From contig JAJYNF010000147.1 of assembly GCA_021786455.1 (NCBI GenBank), positions 1 to 24,597 on the forward strand: a stretch of DNA of 24,597 nt, written 5' to 3'. The stretch comes from Acidobacteriota bacterium (GTDB taxonomy: Bacteria; Acidobacteriota; Terriglobia; UBA7540). The position numbers and the translations under genes are program-made. The notes beneath the pieces were generated by a model that was not told where the DNA came from, made no database searches, and saw only the letters and a list, made by a program, of their open reading frames with translations. This document shows positions 1-7,510 of this stretch, one piece after another (position 1 is the stretch's first letter; the number at the start of each line of letters is the position of its first letter).

Positions 1-1
1 G

Positions 2-55
2 GCTAAGTGTCTTATGGTGACGGCTTACGCCAGCTCGTTTAGTTACCGCTACTAG
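2..55 (+). CDS. Possible 3' end of an upstream CDS (partial)
   Basis: Only one forward frame is open from the window edge. It gives 17 residues and then TAG at 53-55. The distance to the terminator at 122-154 would fit the end of a gene. The piece is too short to recognise, and random sequence gives such a frame easily, so this is only a candidate. Confidence 0.15.
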   Translation, partial: AKCLMVTAYASSFSYRY

Positions 56-121
56 GGCTTTGCCGGGTTGCGGACGAGTGGCGTTGGCCGGAAGCTGAAA
101 AAGAGAAATTAAGGCAAGCCA

Positions 122-154
122 GCCCACTCGGAAGCGAGTGGGCGTTTTTGTTTT
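122..154 (+). terminator. Rho-independent terminator
   Basis: A 9-bp perfect stem pairs 122-130 with 135-143 (core CCCACTCG/CGAGTGGG) around a GAAG loop. TTTTT at 145-149 and TTTT at 151-154 follow it. This is a textbook intrinsic terminator on the + strand. It ends whatever transcript enters from the left and separates it from aroF. It also argues against the longer aroF start at 138, which lies inside the stem. Confidence 0.85.
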
Positions 155-248
155 GGCCGATGGGCGGTCGGGGATTGGGTTCGAGCGAGGGTGCAAGGGC
201 GAGCGGTTGATGGCCCATCATTCACGACGAGTCGAAGGAGCGAAGAGC

Positions 249-1289
249 ATGATAATTTCGATGAAAAAAGGGGCGACGAAGGAGCAAATCGAGCACGTGT
301 GCCGGCGGATTCAGGAATTTGGGTACAAGGTTCACTCGATTCAAGGCGAGGAGCGGGTGGTGATCGGCGCGGTCGGAGTGGGCGACGTGACGGCTTGTCT
401 GGAATCGCTGGAGGCGGCTCCGGGGGTGGAGAGCGCGGTGCGCATCAGTTCGCCGTACAAATTCGTCAGCCGGGAGTTTAAGCCCGAACCGACCCGCGTG
501 CGGGTGGACGGCGCCGAATTGGGTGGAGGGGAATTCGTGGTGATGGCCGGGCCGTGCTCGGTCGAAAACGAAAAGCAGATTATGGCGGCGGCGGAAGGAG
601 TGGCGCGCGCAGGAGCCAAAATTCTGCGCGGCGGAGCCTTTAAGCCGCGCACTTCGCCCTATGATTTCCAGGGACTCGAACTCGAGGGCCTTAAGCTACT
701 GGCCAAAGCGCGGCAGGCCACCGGCCTGGCAGTGGTCACCGAGATTATGAGCGACGGCGACGTGAATCGGGTGGCCGAGGTCGCCGACATTTTGCAAGTG
801 GGGGCGCGCAACATGCAGAATTTCGCGCTGCTCAAGGCGCTCGGCAAATGCCCCAAGCCCATCCTGCTGAAGCGCGGCATGAGCTCGACGGTGAAGGAAC
901 TCTTGATGTCCGCCGAATACATCACCGCGCACGGCAACCCTAATATCATCTTGTGCGAGCGCGGCATCCGCACCTTCGAGACGGCTACCCGTAACACCTG
1001 CGACATCGCGGCCGTCGCCGTGCTGCACGAATTAACGCATTTGCCGGTCATTCTGGATCCGAGCCACGCGAGCGGCAAGCGCAGTTTGGTTCCGGCGCTG
1101 GCGCGCGCCGGAGTGGCCATCGGCGCCGACGGCCTGATCGTCGAGGTTCACCCCGAACCCGAAAAAGCCTTGAGCGACGGCGCGCAGTCGCTCTCCCTCG
1201 CTGAATTCAGCCGAATGATGGAGGAGCTCAAACCGTACCTCGGCCTGTGGAAGGCATCACGGAGCGTGGCCGCGCCGGCTCCCGCATAG
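249..1289 (+). CDS. aroF: 3-deoxy-7-phosphoheptulonate (DAHP) synthase
   Basis: This cytoplasmic enzyme condenses phosphoenolpyruvate with erythrose 4-phosphate, the first step of the shikimate pathway to aromatic amino acids. The 346-residue product has an N-terminal ferredoxin-like/ACT-type regulatory domain (about 1-70), followed by a TIM barrel. The barrel carries GPCSVEN, the RGGAFKPRTSPY substrate loop and the late DPSHASGKR motif. Size and domain order match the Thermotoga/Bacillus-type regulated enzymes; feedback control through the N-terminal domain is family knowledge, not seen here. ATG 249 was chosen because AAGGAG lies 8 nt upstream (235-240). The frame stays open back to 138, but that start is inside a terminator stem. 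The gene stands alone. Its stop is followed 5 bases later by a small inverted-repeat element. Confidence 0.97.
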   Translation: MIISMKKGATKEQIEHVCRRIQEFGYKVHSIQGEERVVIGAVGVGDVTACLESLEAAPGVESAVRISSPYKFVSREFKPEPTRVRVDGAELGGGEFVVMAGPCSVENEKQIMAAAEGVARAGAKILRGGAFKPRTSPYDFQGLELEGLKLLAKARQATGLAVVTEIMSDGDVNRVAEVADILQVGARNMQNFALLKALGKCPKPILLKRGMSSTVKELLMSAEYITAHGNPNIILCERGIRTFETATRNTCDIAAVAVLHELTHLPVILDPSHASGKRSLVPALARAGVAIGADGLIVEVHPEPEKALSDGAQSLSLAEFSRMMEELKPYLGLWKASRSVAAPAPA

Positions 1290-1294
1290 CCGAC

Positions 1295-1431
1295 CGCTAG
1301 TGTCGTCCGTCGAACGCTTCTTTACAATGGCGCGATGTGGCACGGGCGTCCCGCCCGTGTCAAAGCACGGCCAAGATGGCCGTGCCACAAACGTCGCGCC
1401 GGCAAGCGATTTAGGACGCACGACACTCGGC
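1295..1431. repeat. Small inverted-repeat (MITE/REP-like) element, copy 1
   Basis: The element is about 135 bp. Its ends are imperfect inverted repeats: AGTGTCGT at 1299-1306 faces ACGACACT at 1420-1427, with CGTC and CGCTT continuing inward. Inside are two perfect 8-bp hairpins, CACGGGCG-TCC-CGCCCGTG (1341-1359) and GCACGGCC-AAGAT-GGCCGTGC (1365-1385). An outer pair, GTGGCACGG (1337-1345) with CCGTGCCAC (1380-1388), encloses them. A related copy lies at 2973-3106. Spurious translation across such repeats gives the familiar GTGVPPV...HGQDGRAT peptide, so the open frame at 1300-1629 is not taken as a gene. Confidence 0.75.
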
Positions 1432-2054
1432 GTCACGGTTCCCTACGGGCACGTTTGGCGATGCGCTGTCAGCATCCAGGCGCACCGCATTTTCTATTAT
1501 TCCTCCCGTGGCGTTTCCGATCGGATTTCGGGCGTGTTCAAGTTCACGCTGGAAGTCATTGACGGCATTGCTCGACACGCTGCGGAGCTTTTCCTCGCGG
1601 GTATCCGCGCCCTTGGCACCGGAAAGTAAAGACCCGCCGGGTCCTGGCTCGCGCGCCATTCAACTGCATTTCCAACTCAATCCGTCGAGGGTGGCTGAAA
1701 AGCATCACCCATGCGTGAAATCGCGCGGAACAGGAGGGGTTGAAGTTCCTTCGCGCGCCTTCGCGGAGGATTAACACCCTCCTTTTCATAGCGAAGCGGG
1801 CGGAGGGGACAACGGCACGCAACTTGCAACCTGAAGCCGTGGTCAAGCGGCGTTCGCTGTGGCCGAGGGCGAGAGAGCAGGGCACGGTGCCTGGCAACGG
1901 AGCTTGCTTGACGGTTACGGGACGGCGGCGTTGGTAGGGAACCTCCAATCCGCGTCGGGTCGAAGGTGCCGCCGCCCGGGGCCCGTTGGTTGAAGTGAGG
2001 AGGGCGGGCTGTCAATGGCCGCGGGATCCACTCAGGCGAGGAGGAAATCATTCC
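1432..2054. other. Non-coding stretch between aroF and the glycine-zipper gene
   Basis: No open frame here has a convincing start, composition or recognisable motif; frames of 65-182 codons on both strands look random. At 1748-1765 the direct repeat CCTTCGCG-CG-CCTTCGCG resembles widespread CGCGAAGG-type intergenic repeats. It is followed by a weak hairpin (GGAGG 1765-1769 with CCTCC 1778-1782) and TTTT at 1783-1786, a possible weak + strand terminator. The last bases before 2055 carry AGGAGG and serve as the ribosome binding site of the next gene. Confidence 0.5.
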
Positions 2055-2978
2055 ATGAGCACGAAGAAACCGCATCCGTTCTGGTGGTTTTATAGAATCG
2101 TCGCCGGGGGAGTGGCGGCGGCGTTTCTGCTGGCGGTCCCGCCGCTCTGGGCGGGCCAAGAGGCAGTGCCTGGGAGCGGACCAACAGCAGTCACGAGTGC
2201 GAATAACGATCCGACCTACGCGCATGTCCCGCCCAGCCTGACCCTACCCGTGGGCACGCTCATCATCATGCGAACGTCGGACTATCTTTCAAGCAATCGC
2301 GACCGGGCCGGCGAGCTATTTCGCGGCGAACTCGCCGAGCCGCTAGTGGTCAACGGCTGGGTGGTGGCGCGGCGCGGGCAGACGGTCATTGGGCGCGTGG
2401 ACGTGGCCAAGAAAGCTGGAAGAATTCGCGGCGTCTCCCAATTAAGCGTTGAACTGAGCCGGCTGATTCTAGTGGATGGGCAGCAGATTCCCATCCAGAC
2501 CCATCTGGTACGAACTTCCGGCGGGACTTCCCGCGGGCGGGATGCGGCGGCTGTCGGAACCACGACGGGCCTCGGGGCCATCATCGGCGCGGCCGCCAAC
2601 GGGGGTGGGGGTGCAGGCATTGGAGCGGCCATCGGCGCGGGAGCAGGGCTCGCTGGGGTGCTGCTCACGCGAGGCCGCCCCGCCGTCATTCCTCCTGAAA
2701 CTGAGCTAACCTTTGAGTTGATAACTCCGGTCGTCTTCTCCACGCGTGAGAGCCAAGTGGCGTTTCGGCCGGTCACGCAAGCGGATTACAGCGCGCGCCA
2801 AGGGCCGCCCACGCTTCGCCATCGGCGCGAGTTCGTTCCGCCGGGGCCAGCTTGCATGAGGTGCGGCTATCCGCCGGTCTATGGCCCTTATCCTTACTGG
2901 GGCGGCTACTATCCTGCGCCGTTTTTCATCGGCCTCGATTACGAGCGAATCGGCTTCGGACGCGGCTTTCGCCGCTAG
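2055..2978 (+). CDS. Exported glycine-zipper protein of unknown function
   Basis: The 307-residue product has a basic N-terminus and a hydrophobic segment at about 13-33 ending near WAG, consistent with a Sec signal peptide or anchor. A beta-rich middle part (about 60-155) opens with PVGTLIIMRTSDYLSS and contains LAEPLVVNGWVVARRG. A Gly/Ala-rich zipper at about 171-203 (GAIIGAA, GIGAAIGAGAG) suggests a membrane-embedded or oligomeric helix pair. A Pro/Tyr/Gly-rich tail follows. The lipoprotein encoded at 12015-12809 has the same order and similar wording (LTFELITPVVF against LTFKLTAPLTF), so the two are paralogues. ATG 2055 follows AGGAGGA by about 9 nt; the frame is open upstream to a TTG at 1986 without a site. 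Its TAG stop lies inside the terminal repeat of the element at 2973. Function is not known. Confidence 0.85.
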   Translation: MSTKKPHPFWWFYRIVAGGVAAAFLLAVPPLWAGQEAVPGSGPTAVTSANNDPTYAHVPPSLTLPVGTLIIMRTSDYLSSNRDRAGELFRGELAEPLVVNGWVVARRGQTVIGRVDVAKKAGRIRGVSQLSVELSRLILVDGQQIPIQTHLVRTSGGTSRGRDAAAVGTTTGLGAIIGAAANGGGGAGIGAAIGAGAGLAGVLLTRGRPAVIPPETELTFELITPVVFSTRESQVAFRPVTQADYSARQGPPTLRHRREFVPPGPACMRCGYPPVYGPYPYWGGYYPAPFFIGLDYERIGFGRGFRR

Positions 2979-3106
2979 CGTTGTGTCTCTCAAGAATCTT
3001 TACAATGCCCGACGTAGCACGGGCCTCCCGCCTGTGCCCGGTCACGGCCAAGATGGCCGTGCCACCCAGGGCAATGTAAACCGATTTGTGAGACATAACG
3101 CTAGCG
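2973..3106. repeat. Small inverted-repeat (MITE/REP-like) element, copy 2
   Basis: The element is 134 bp with 38-bp terminal inverted repeats (2973-3010 against 3069-3106) that match at 30 of 38 positions. Both ends finish in the palindrome CGCTAGCG. The centre has hairpins CACGGGC/GCCTGTG (3018-3036, one G-T pair) and CACGGCC-AAGAT-GGCCGTG (3043-3061). The left 33 bases starting CTAG match copy 1 at 22 of 33 positions with no gap, including the shared TCTTTACAATG. There is no internal gene, so mobility would need a transposase supplied from elsewhere. It overlaps the stop codon of the preceding gene. Confidence 0.82.
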
Positions 3107-3287
3107 CGGAGGCCGCAAATCACTTTTCGAAAAAGTTATGCCGCTTTGCCAGCCGAGGATCGCGGGATAGGCTATCGGCTTGCTCGGATCCTAAGAGCAT
3201 CGCCATTCTTCAGCGTGAAATGGCGAAGGGGTCGGATGATAGTCTTTAGTCAACCGCTCGACTGAAAGATTGCCGGTGGTCCGTCAC

Positions 3288-3302
3288 GGGCTTATGAAGC
3301 CC
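3288..3302 (-). terminator. Short hairpin just downstream of the RND pump gene
   Basis: GGGCTT (3288-3293) pairs perfectly with AAGCCC (3297-3302) around a 3-nt loop, a few bases after the pump's stop codon. No T-tract follows on the minus strand, so it may be only a 3'-end stabilising hairpin. Confidence 0.3.
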
Positions 3303-3307
3303 AAGCT

Positions 3308-6300
3308 TTAACTGGGTTGCTCAGCGGTGGCGGGGCCGATGGAGGGCTCGGCCGGCACGGGCGCTTCGGGGGTTGCACGGTGGAGCAACGAGTACATCAC
3401 GGGCATCACCAGCAGGGTAATGAATGTGGAGATGGAAAGCCCGCCAATGACTGCCAGCGCCAGCGGCTCCTGTAATTGGGCACCGGCGCCAATGCCGAGA
3501 GCCAACGGGAATAATCCAAACAGCGTGCAGAGGGTGGTCATCAGAATGGGGCGCACGCGAATCTTGCCCGCCTCAACCAAGGCCTCGCTCAACGGCAAGC
3601 CATCCTCTTCCCACAACTTGTGGACATATTCAAACAGAATGATGCCGTTCTTCACCACTAGGCCCACCATCAGGATGATACCCATGAAGGAGGAGACGTT
3701 GAGCGCCGTGTGGGTCATCCATAGCATGGTGAAGACGCCGAGCAGCGAAAGCGGCGCGGCCGACATGATGATGAGCGCCGGACTGAAAGCGCGAAATTGA
3801 ATCACCAAGACGATAAACACGGCGGCCAGAGCAAAGAAAAGCACCATGAGCAGGTCGTGGAAGGATTGCTGTTGTTGCCGGTAGAGGCCGCCGATTTCGT
3901 AGCTGGTGCCGACCGGGAAGTGGACCGCGCGCAGGACGCGGCGCACGTCGCGGACCGCGCCGCCCAGGCCGCGGTGGGTGATGTTGGCCGTTAGCGTGAC
4001 CATCAGGCGCTCGTTTTCGCGCATCAGAACGCTTTCTCCCTTGACTTGCCGGACTTGAGCAATGGCGGATAACGGCACGATCTGATGCGCCGGAGTCAGG
4101 ATGGGAAAGCGCCGGATGTCGTCATAGTTGTAGCGAAAGGAGTTGGGAAAGCGAACGCGGATGGGAACGGTGCGATCCGTTTTACGCAATTCGGTTTCGG
4201 TGAGCCCCAACAATCCAGCCTGCACCTGCTGGGTAACCTGACTTACGGTCAGGCCGAGCCGGCCGGCGGCCACTGGGCTCACGTGAATCGCCAATTGCGG
4301 ATTGCCCCCTTCGACGCCGCGAAAATCCACGATGCCGGGGATCTTCTGGATTTTGGGAGTGATTTCGTCGGCCAGTTGCTTGAGCTGGGTCATATTGCTG
4401 CCGAAAATCTTGACCTCGATGGGTCGAGGGCTGCCCTCCATATCGCCAATCATGTCCTGCAAGACCTGAGCAAACTCGATGCGAACCCCGGGAACCTTTT
4501 TGAGGATGCGGCGGCGGAGACTGTCCATGACTTGGAAAATAGAGCGGTGGCGCTCGGAAAGCGGCTTCAGCCGCACGACCAGCTCGCCGTGGTTTTGCTG
4601 GGTGACAAACGGTCCCATCTGCGCTCCAGTGCGCCGTAGCCAGGATTGGACTTCGGGGGTTTCCCCGATGATCTTTTCCACCTTGGCGGCCGTGCGATTG
4701 GTCTGCGCGAGCGAAGTCCCTTGGGGCGAATAAGTGTCCATGACGAACCCGCCTTCATCCATGCGCGGGAGAAATCCGGTCTTAATGTGGGTATAGACGA
4801 AGAAAGTGAGGGCCACTGAAAGCGCCGTGGCTGCGGCGACCACCCACCGCCGCCGCAGCGCCCAACGGACCAGGCGCTCGTACACTCGCAACACGGGCTG
4901 GATGAAGCTTTCCGCCGAAGCGTGATGCTGCTTGGGTGAAAGGAATTGCTCGGAAAGGAGGGGGATGAGGGTCAGAGCAAACAAAAGCGAAAGCGCCACC
5001 GCCACGACCAGCGTCAGACAAAGGGCGCGGAAGAACTCACCGACGACGCCGGTCAAAAGGCCGAGCGGCGAAAAGACCACGATGGTGGTGGCGGTTGAGC
5101 CGAGGACCGCGCCTAACAATTCTCGCGTGCCGTTTTCAGCGGACTCTTCCGCGGGCTCGCCCAGCCCCAAATGCCGGTAAATGTTCTCAATAATGACCAC
5201 CGCGTCGTCAATGACCAGGCCGATGGCAATGGCCAGACCGCCGAGGGACATCAGATTCAGCGTTCCGCCGAAGATGTACATAAAAAAGAAAGAGCAAACC
5301 ACGGTCAAGGGCAAGGTGGTGGCGGCAATGACCGTGGTGCGGCCTTCGCGCAGGAATGCAAAAAGAATCAGCACGGCCAACAGGCCGCCGATCAGCACTG
5401 CATCCCGAATGTTGGCGACGGCCGCCTTGACGAAGGACGCCAGGTTATAGACCGTGACCAAATGGAGCGTTTTGGGGATGGCGCTTCCCAGGTGGTTGGC
5501 GAGCGCCTTCACCTGGCTGGCAATCTGAAGAATATTCCCGCGCAGTTGGCGGGAAATGGTAATCAGGGCGCCCGGTCTCCCGTTGCCATAAACGAGCACG
5601 GTGGGGTCTTCGATGCCGTAGCGCACCTGGGCAATTTCGCCGAGGGGCACCGGCGCTCCGTCCTGAATGGCTACCGTGGTGTTGCGAATGTCACTGAGAT
5701 TTTTGAACTGATTCGCGGCCAACACCTGGTAGCGCGCGTAATCGCGGTCGAGCCAACCGGCCGTGGCCACCGTATTGGCGCGGCGCAGCGCGGCGGCTAT
5801 TTCCGGCAAAGACAACCGGCGCGCGAGCATTTTTTGAGGGTTGACGACGACCGAAACTTCCTGAATGTCGGTGGCCTCCACGCTAACCTGGGAGACGCCA
5901 GGAACGCTGTCGAAGATCGGGCGGAGCGTGTAGTAAGCGTAGTTCCGTAGGTCGGCCCCGGGCACGTTGCCTCGCAGCACCATCATCATGATGGCCCAGG
6001 AGGTGGGGGTAATCCGAATGACTTGAACCTTTGTCCCGGGCGGAAGATCCCCCTGAACCTGGGTCATCTGCGTTTGCATGAGCTGCAAGGCGTAGCGCAT
6101 GTCCATGTTGGGCTGAAAGAAAGCCGAAATCTGCGTTTGGCCGCGGACCGTCTTGGAACGCACGCGAACCACCCCGAGCACGCCGCGACTGGCTTCTTCG
6201 AGTGGGCGCGTGACTTCGAGCAGCATGTTGTGTGGGGACAAGTCTCCGGAGTCCGCCAGAATGACGATGCGGGGAAAACTCAAATGGGGATAAATGTTGC

Positions 6301-6400
6301 TCGGGAGGCGAAAGTAAGAGATCAATCCCGCCGCAGCTAAAAAACCGGTTAACAGGTAAACCGCGCGGCTGTGGCGCCGGCAAAACCGAACGACGTTCAT
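3308..6400 (-). CDS. RND-family efflux pump, inner-membrane permease
   Basis: This is the proton-driven inner-membrane pump of a three-part export complex. At 1030 residues it has the usual RND length. It shows the N-terminal TM1 (about 12-30), two large periplasmic loops and two groups of TM helices (about 333-490 and 850-1010). TM4 contains GLVIDDAVVIIEN with the acidic pair Asp398-Asp399, equivalent to the proton-relay pair of AcrB. A double Asp here is typical of the drug/hydrophobe (HAE) type, whereas heavy-metal pumps usually have DG. Substrate is otherwise undetermined. Its ATG overlaps the adaptor's stop as ATGA, so the two are probably translationally coupled, and it is the last gene of the run starting at 11818. 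Long antisense frames inside it are shadows. Confidence 0.95.
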   Translation of the reverse strand: MNVVRFCRRHSRAVYLLTGFLAAAGLISYFRLPSNIYPHLSFPRIVILADSGDLSPHNMLLEVTRPLEEASRGVLGVVRVRSKTVRGQTQISAFFQPNMDMRYALQLMQTQMTQVQGDLPPGTKVQVIRITPTSWAIMMMVLRGNVPGADLRNYAYYTLRPIFDSVPGVSQVSVEATDIQEVSVVVNPQKMLARRLSLPEIAAALRRANTVATAGWLDRDYARYQVLAANQFKNLSDIRNTTVAIQDGAPVPLGEIAQVRYGIEDPTVLVYGNGRPGALITISRQLRGNILQIASQVKALANHLGSAIPKTLHLVTVYNLASFVKAAVANIRDAVLIGGLLAVLILFAFLREGRTTVIAATTLPLTVVCSFFFMYIFGGTLNLMSLGGLAIAIGLVIDDAVVIIENIYRHLGLGEPAEESAENGTRELLGAVLGSTATTIVVFSPLGLLTGVVGEFFRALCLTLVVAVALSLLFALTLIPLLSEQFLSPKQHHASAESFIQPVLRVYERLVRWALRRRWVVAAATALSVALTFFVYTHIKTGFLPRMDEGGFVMDTYSPQGTSLAQTNRTAAKVEKIIGETPEVQSWLRRTGAQMGPFVTQQNHGELVVRLKPLSERHRSIFQVMDSLRRRILKKVPGVRIEFAQVLQDMIGDMEGSPRPIEVKIFGSNMTQLKQLADEITPKIQKIPGIVDFRGVEGGNPQLAIHVSPVAAGRLGLTVSQVTQQVQAGLLGLTETELRKTDRTVPIRVRFPNSFRYNYDDIRRFPILTPAHQIVPLSAIAQVRQVKGESVLMRENERLMVTLTANITHRGLGGAVRDVRRVLRAVHFPVGTSYEIGGLYRQQQQSFHDLLMVLFFALAAVFIVLVIQFRAFSPALIIMSAAPLSLLGVFTMLWMTHTALNVSSFMGIILMVGLVVKNGIILFEYVHKLWEEDGLPLSEALVEAGKIRVRPILMTTLCTLFGLFPLALGIGAGAQLQEPLALAVIGGLSISTFITLLVMPVMYSLLHRATPEAPVPAEPSIGPATAEQPS

Positions 6401-7506
6401 GGTTCGACCTTCACCGGGGTGCGGGCTCGAAAGCCGTAGCCTCCGCTCAACACGATGGTTTCTCCCTCATGCGCGCCCGAAACCAGCTCTACCTCTCTGT
6501 TGGTTTGGATGCCGAGCTTGACCGGCCGGGCCAGCGCGACGGAATCCCCCACCTCATAGATTTCCGGCATATTGCTTCCGTTGCGATAAACCGCTTCAAC
6601 CGGAACCACCAGGGCGTTGTGATGCATCTCAATCGGAATCGTGGCGGATAGATACATCCCCAAGCGAAGCAATTCGCCCGGGTTGGCCATGCGAATGCGA
6701 ACCACGCCGACGTTAGTTGCCGGGTCCACAGAGGGGGCGATGGCGATGATTCTCCCTTGAAAGGTCTTGCCGGGGAAGGCGTCGGTGGTGAGCGGCAAGG
6801 TTTCACCGATCTGAATGTCGCTGAAATACATCGCGGGGACGCTGGCGTAAAGTTCCACTTGATTGAGGTTGGCTACCTCAAACAAAGGTTGAGCCGCGGT
6901 GCCATCCACCTGCTCGCCGTCACTGACGAAGCGCTGCACGACGACGCCGGTCAAAGGGCTACGCACCGACGCGCGTTCCAGATTGAGCTTGGCCAACGCC
7001 AGAGCCGCCTGAGCCTGCTCTAACGCTCCTTGATCCACGGCGACTTGAGCCATGTCAGCCTCGAGATATTTCTTGGCCACAATGCCCCGCTCAAAAAGGG
7101 TCTGGTCGCGCGTTTGAGAGAATTTGGCGTTGTTGAGGTTGGCCTGCGCTTGAGCGACGGCTGCCTGAGCCTGCGCCAGCAGCTCGCGGTACGGACGGTT
7201 CTCAATCTGCGCCAGGATTTCCCCCTTGCGCACGGGGTCGCCGAGGGCCACCGCCAAGCGAATAATGCGGCCAGCCACCTGCGAGCTGACCCGAACGTCT
7301 TCATCGGGAAGGCTGGCGATGGTGCCGGAAACCGTCAGCGGAGCGCTGATCGTTCCCCGCTTCACCGTGGTCACGGTTACGGGGAACGCCCGCGAAGCAG
7401 CCACGGCGCGATCCGGTTTTCCGCCACCCGTGCAACTGGCGCACCATCCAGCCGCCGCCACCCCCACCACCATCAATCCGTATTTGACCGCCCAATGCTT
7501 CTGCAT
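6397..7506 (-). CDS. Efflux RND periplasmic adaptor (membrane fusion protein)
   Basis: This protein links the inner-membrane pump to the outer-membrane channel. With the start at 7506 it has 369 residues. A hydrophobic signal segment (about 9-21) ends at cysteines 22 and 25 (AGWCASC), probably a lipoprotein signal although the lipobox is not canonical. A biotinyl/lipoyl-like half (SSQVAGRIIRLAVALGDPVRKG) follows, then an Ala/Gln-rich alpha-hairpin coiled coil (about 105-170), the second lipoyl half (RSPLTGVVVQRFVSDGEQV), and beta-barrel and membrane-proximal domains. ATG 7506 was preferred because it starts 4 nt after the channel gene's stop and puts the signal at the N-terminus. The frame continues to 7608, which would add a non-signal leader inside the channel gene. 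The stop overlaps the pump start. Confidence 0.93.
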   Translation of the reverse strand: MQKHWAVKYGLMVVGVAAAGWCASCTGGGKPDRAVAASRAFPVTVTTVKRGTISAPLTVSGTIASLPDEDVRVSSQVAGRIIRLAVALGDPVRKGEILAQIENRPYRELLAQAQAAVAQAQANLNNAKFSQTRDQTLFERGIVAKKYLEADMAQVAVDQGALEQAQAALALAKLNLERASVRSPLTGVVVQRFVSDGEQVDGTAAQPLFEVANLNQVELYASVPAMYFSDIQIGETLPLTTDAFPGKTFQGRIIAIAPSVDPATNVGVVRIRMANPGELLRLGMYLSATIPIEMHHNALVVPVEAVYRNGSNMPEIYEVGDSVALARPVKLGIQTNREVELVSGAHEGETIVLSGGYGFRARTPVKVEP

Positions 7507-7510
7507 AAAT

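Noticed and set aside
1..121. tRNA or tmRNA 3' end at the left edge
   Set aside because: No acceptor stem, T-loop or CCA could be identified; only the terminator is clear.
1300..1629. 109-codon + strand frame with GTGVPPV...HGQDGRAT
   Set aside because: The recognisable part is the translation of the inverted-repeat element; there is no ribosome site and the rest has no protein-like pattern.
1411..2225. Minus-strand frames of 82, 130 and 182 codons
   Set aside because: They overlap one another and the signal-peptide end of the glycine-zipper gene, have no sites or motifs, and look random. A decayed gene remains possible but is not supported.
4085..5950. Long + strand frames (184 and 259 codons) inside the RND pump gene
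   Set aside because: They are antisense to a strongly conserved transporter, and GC-rich codon bias opens such frames. No homology is recognisable.
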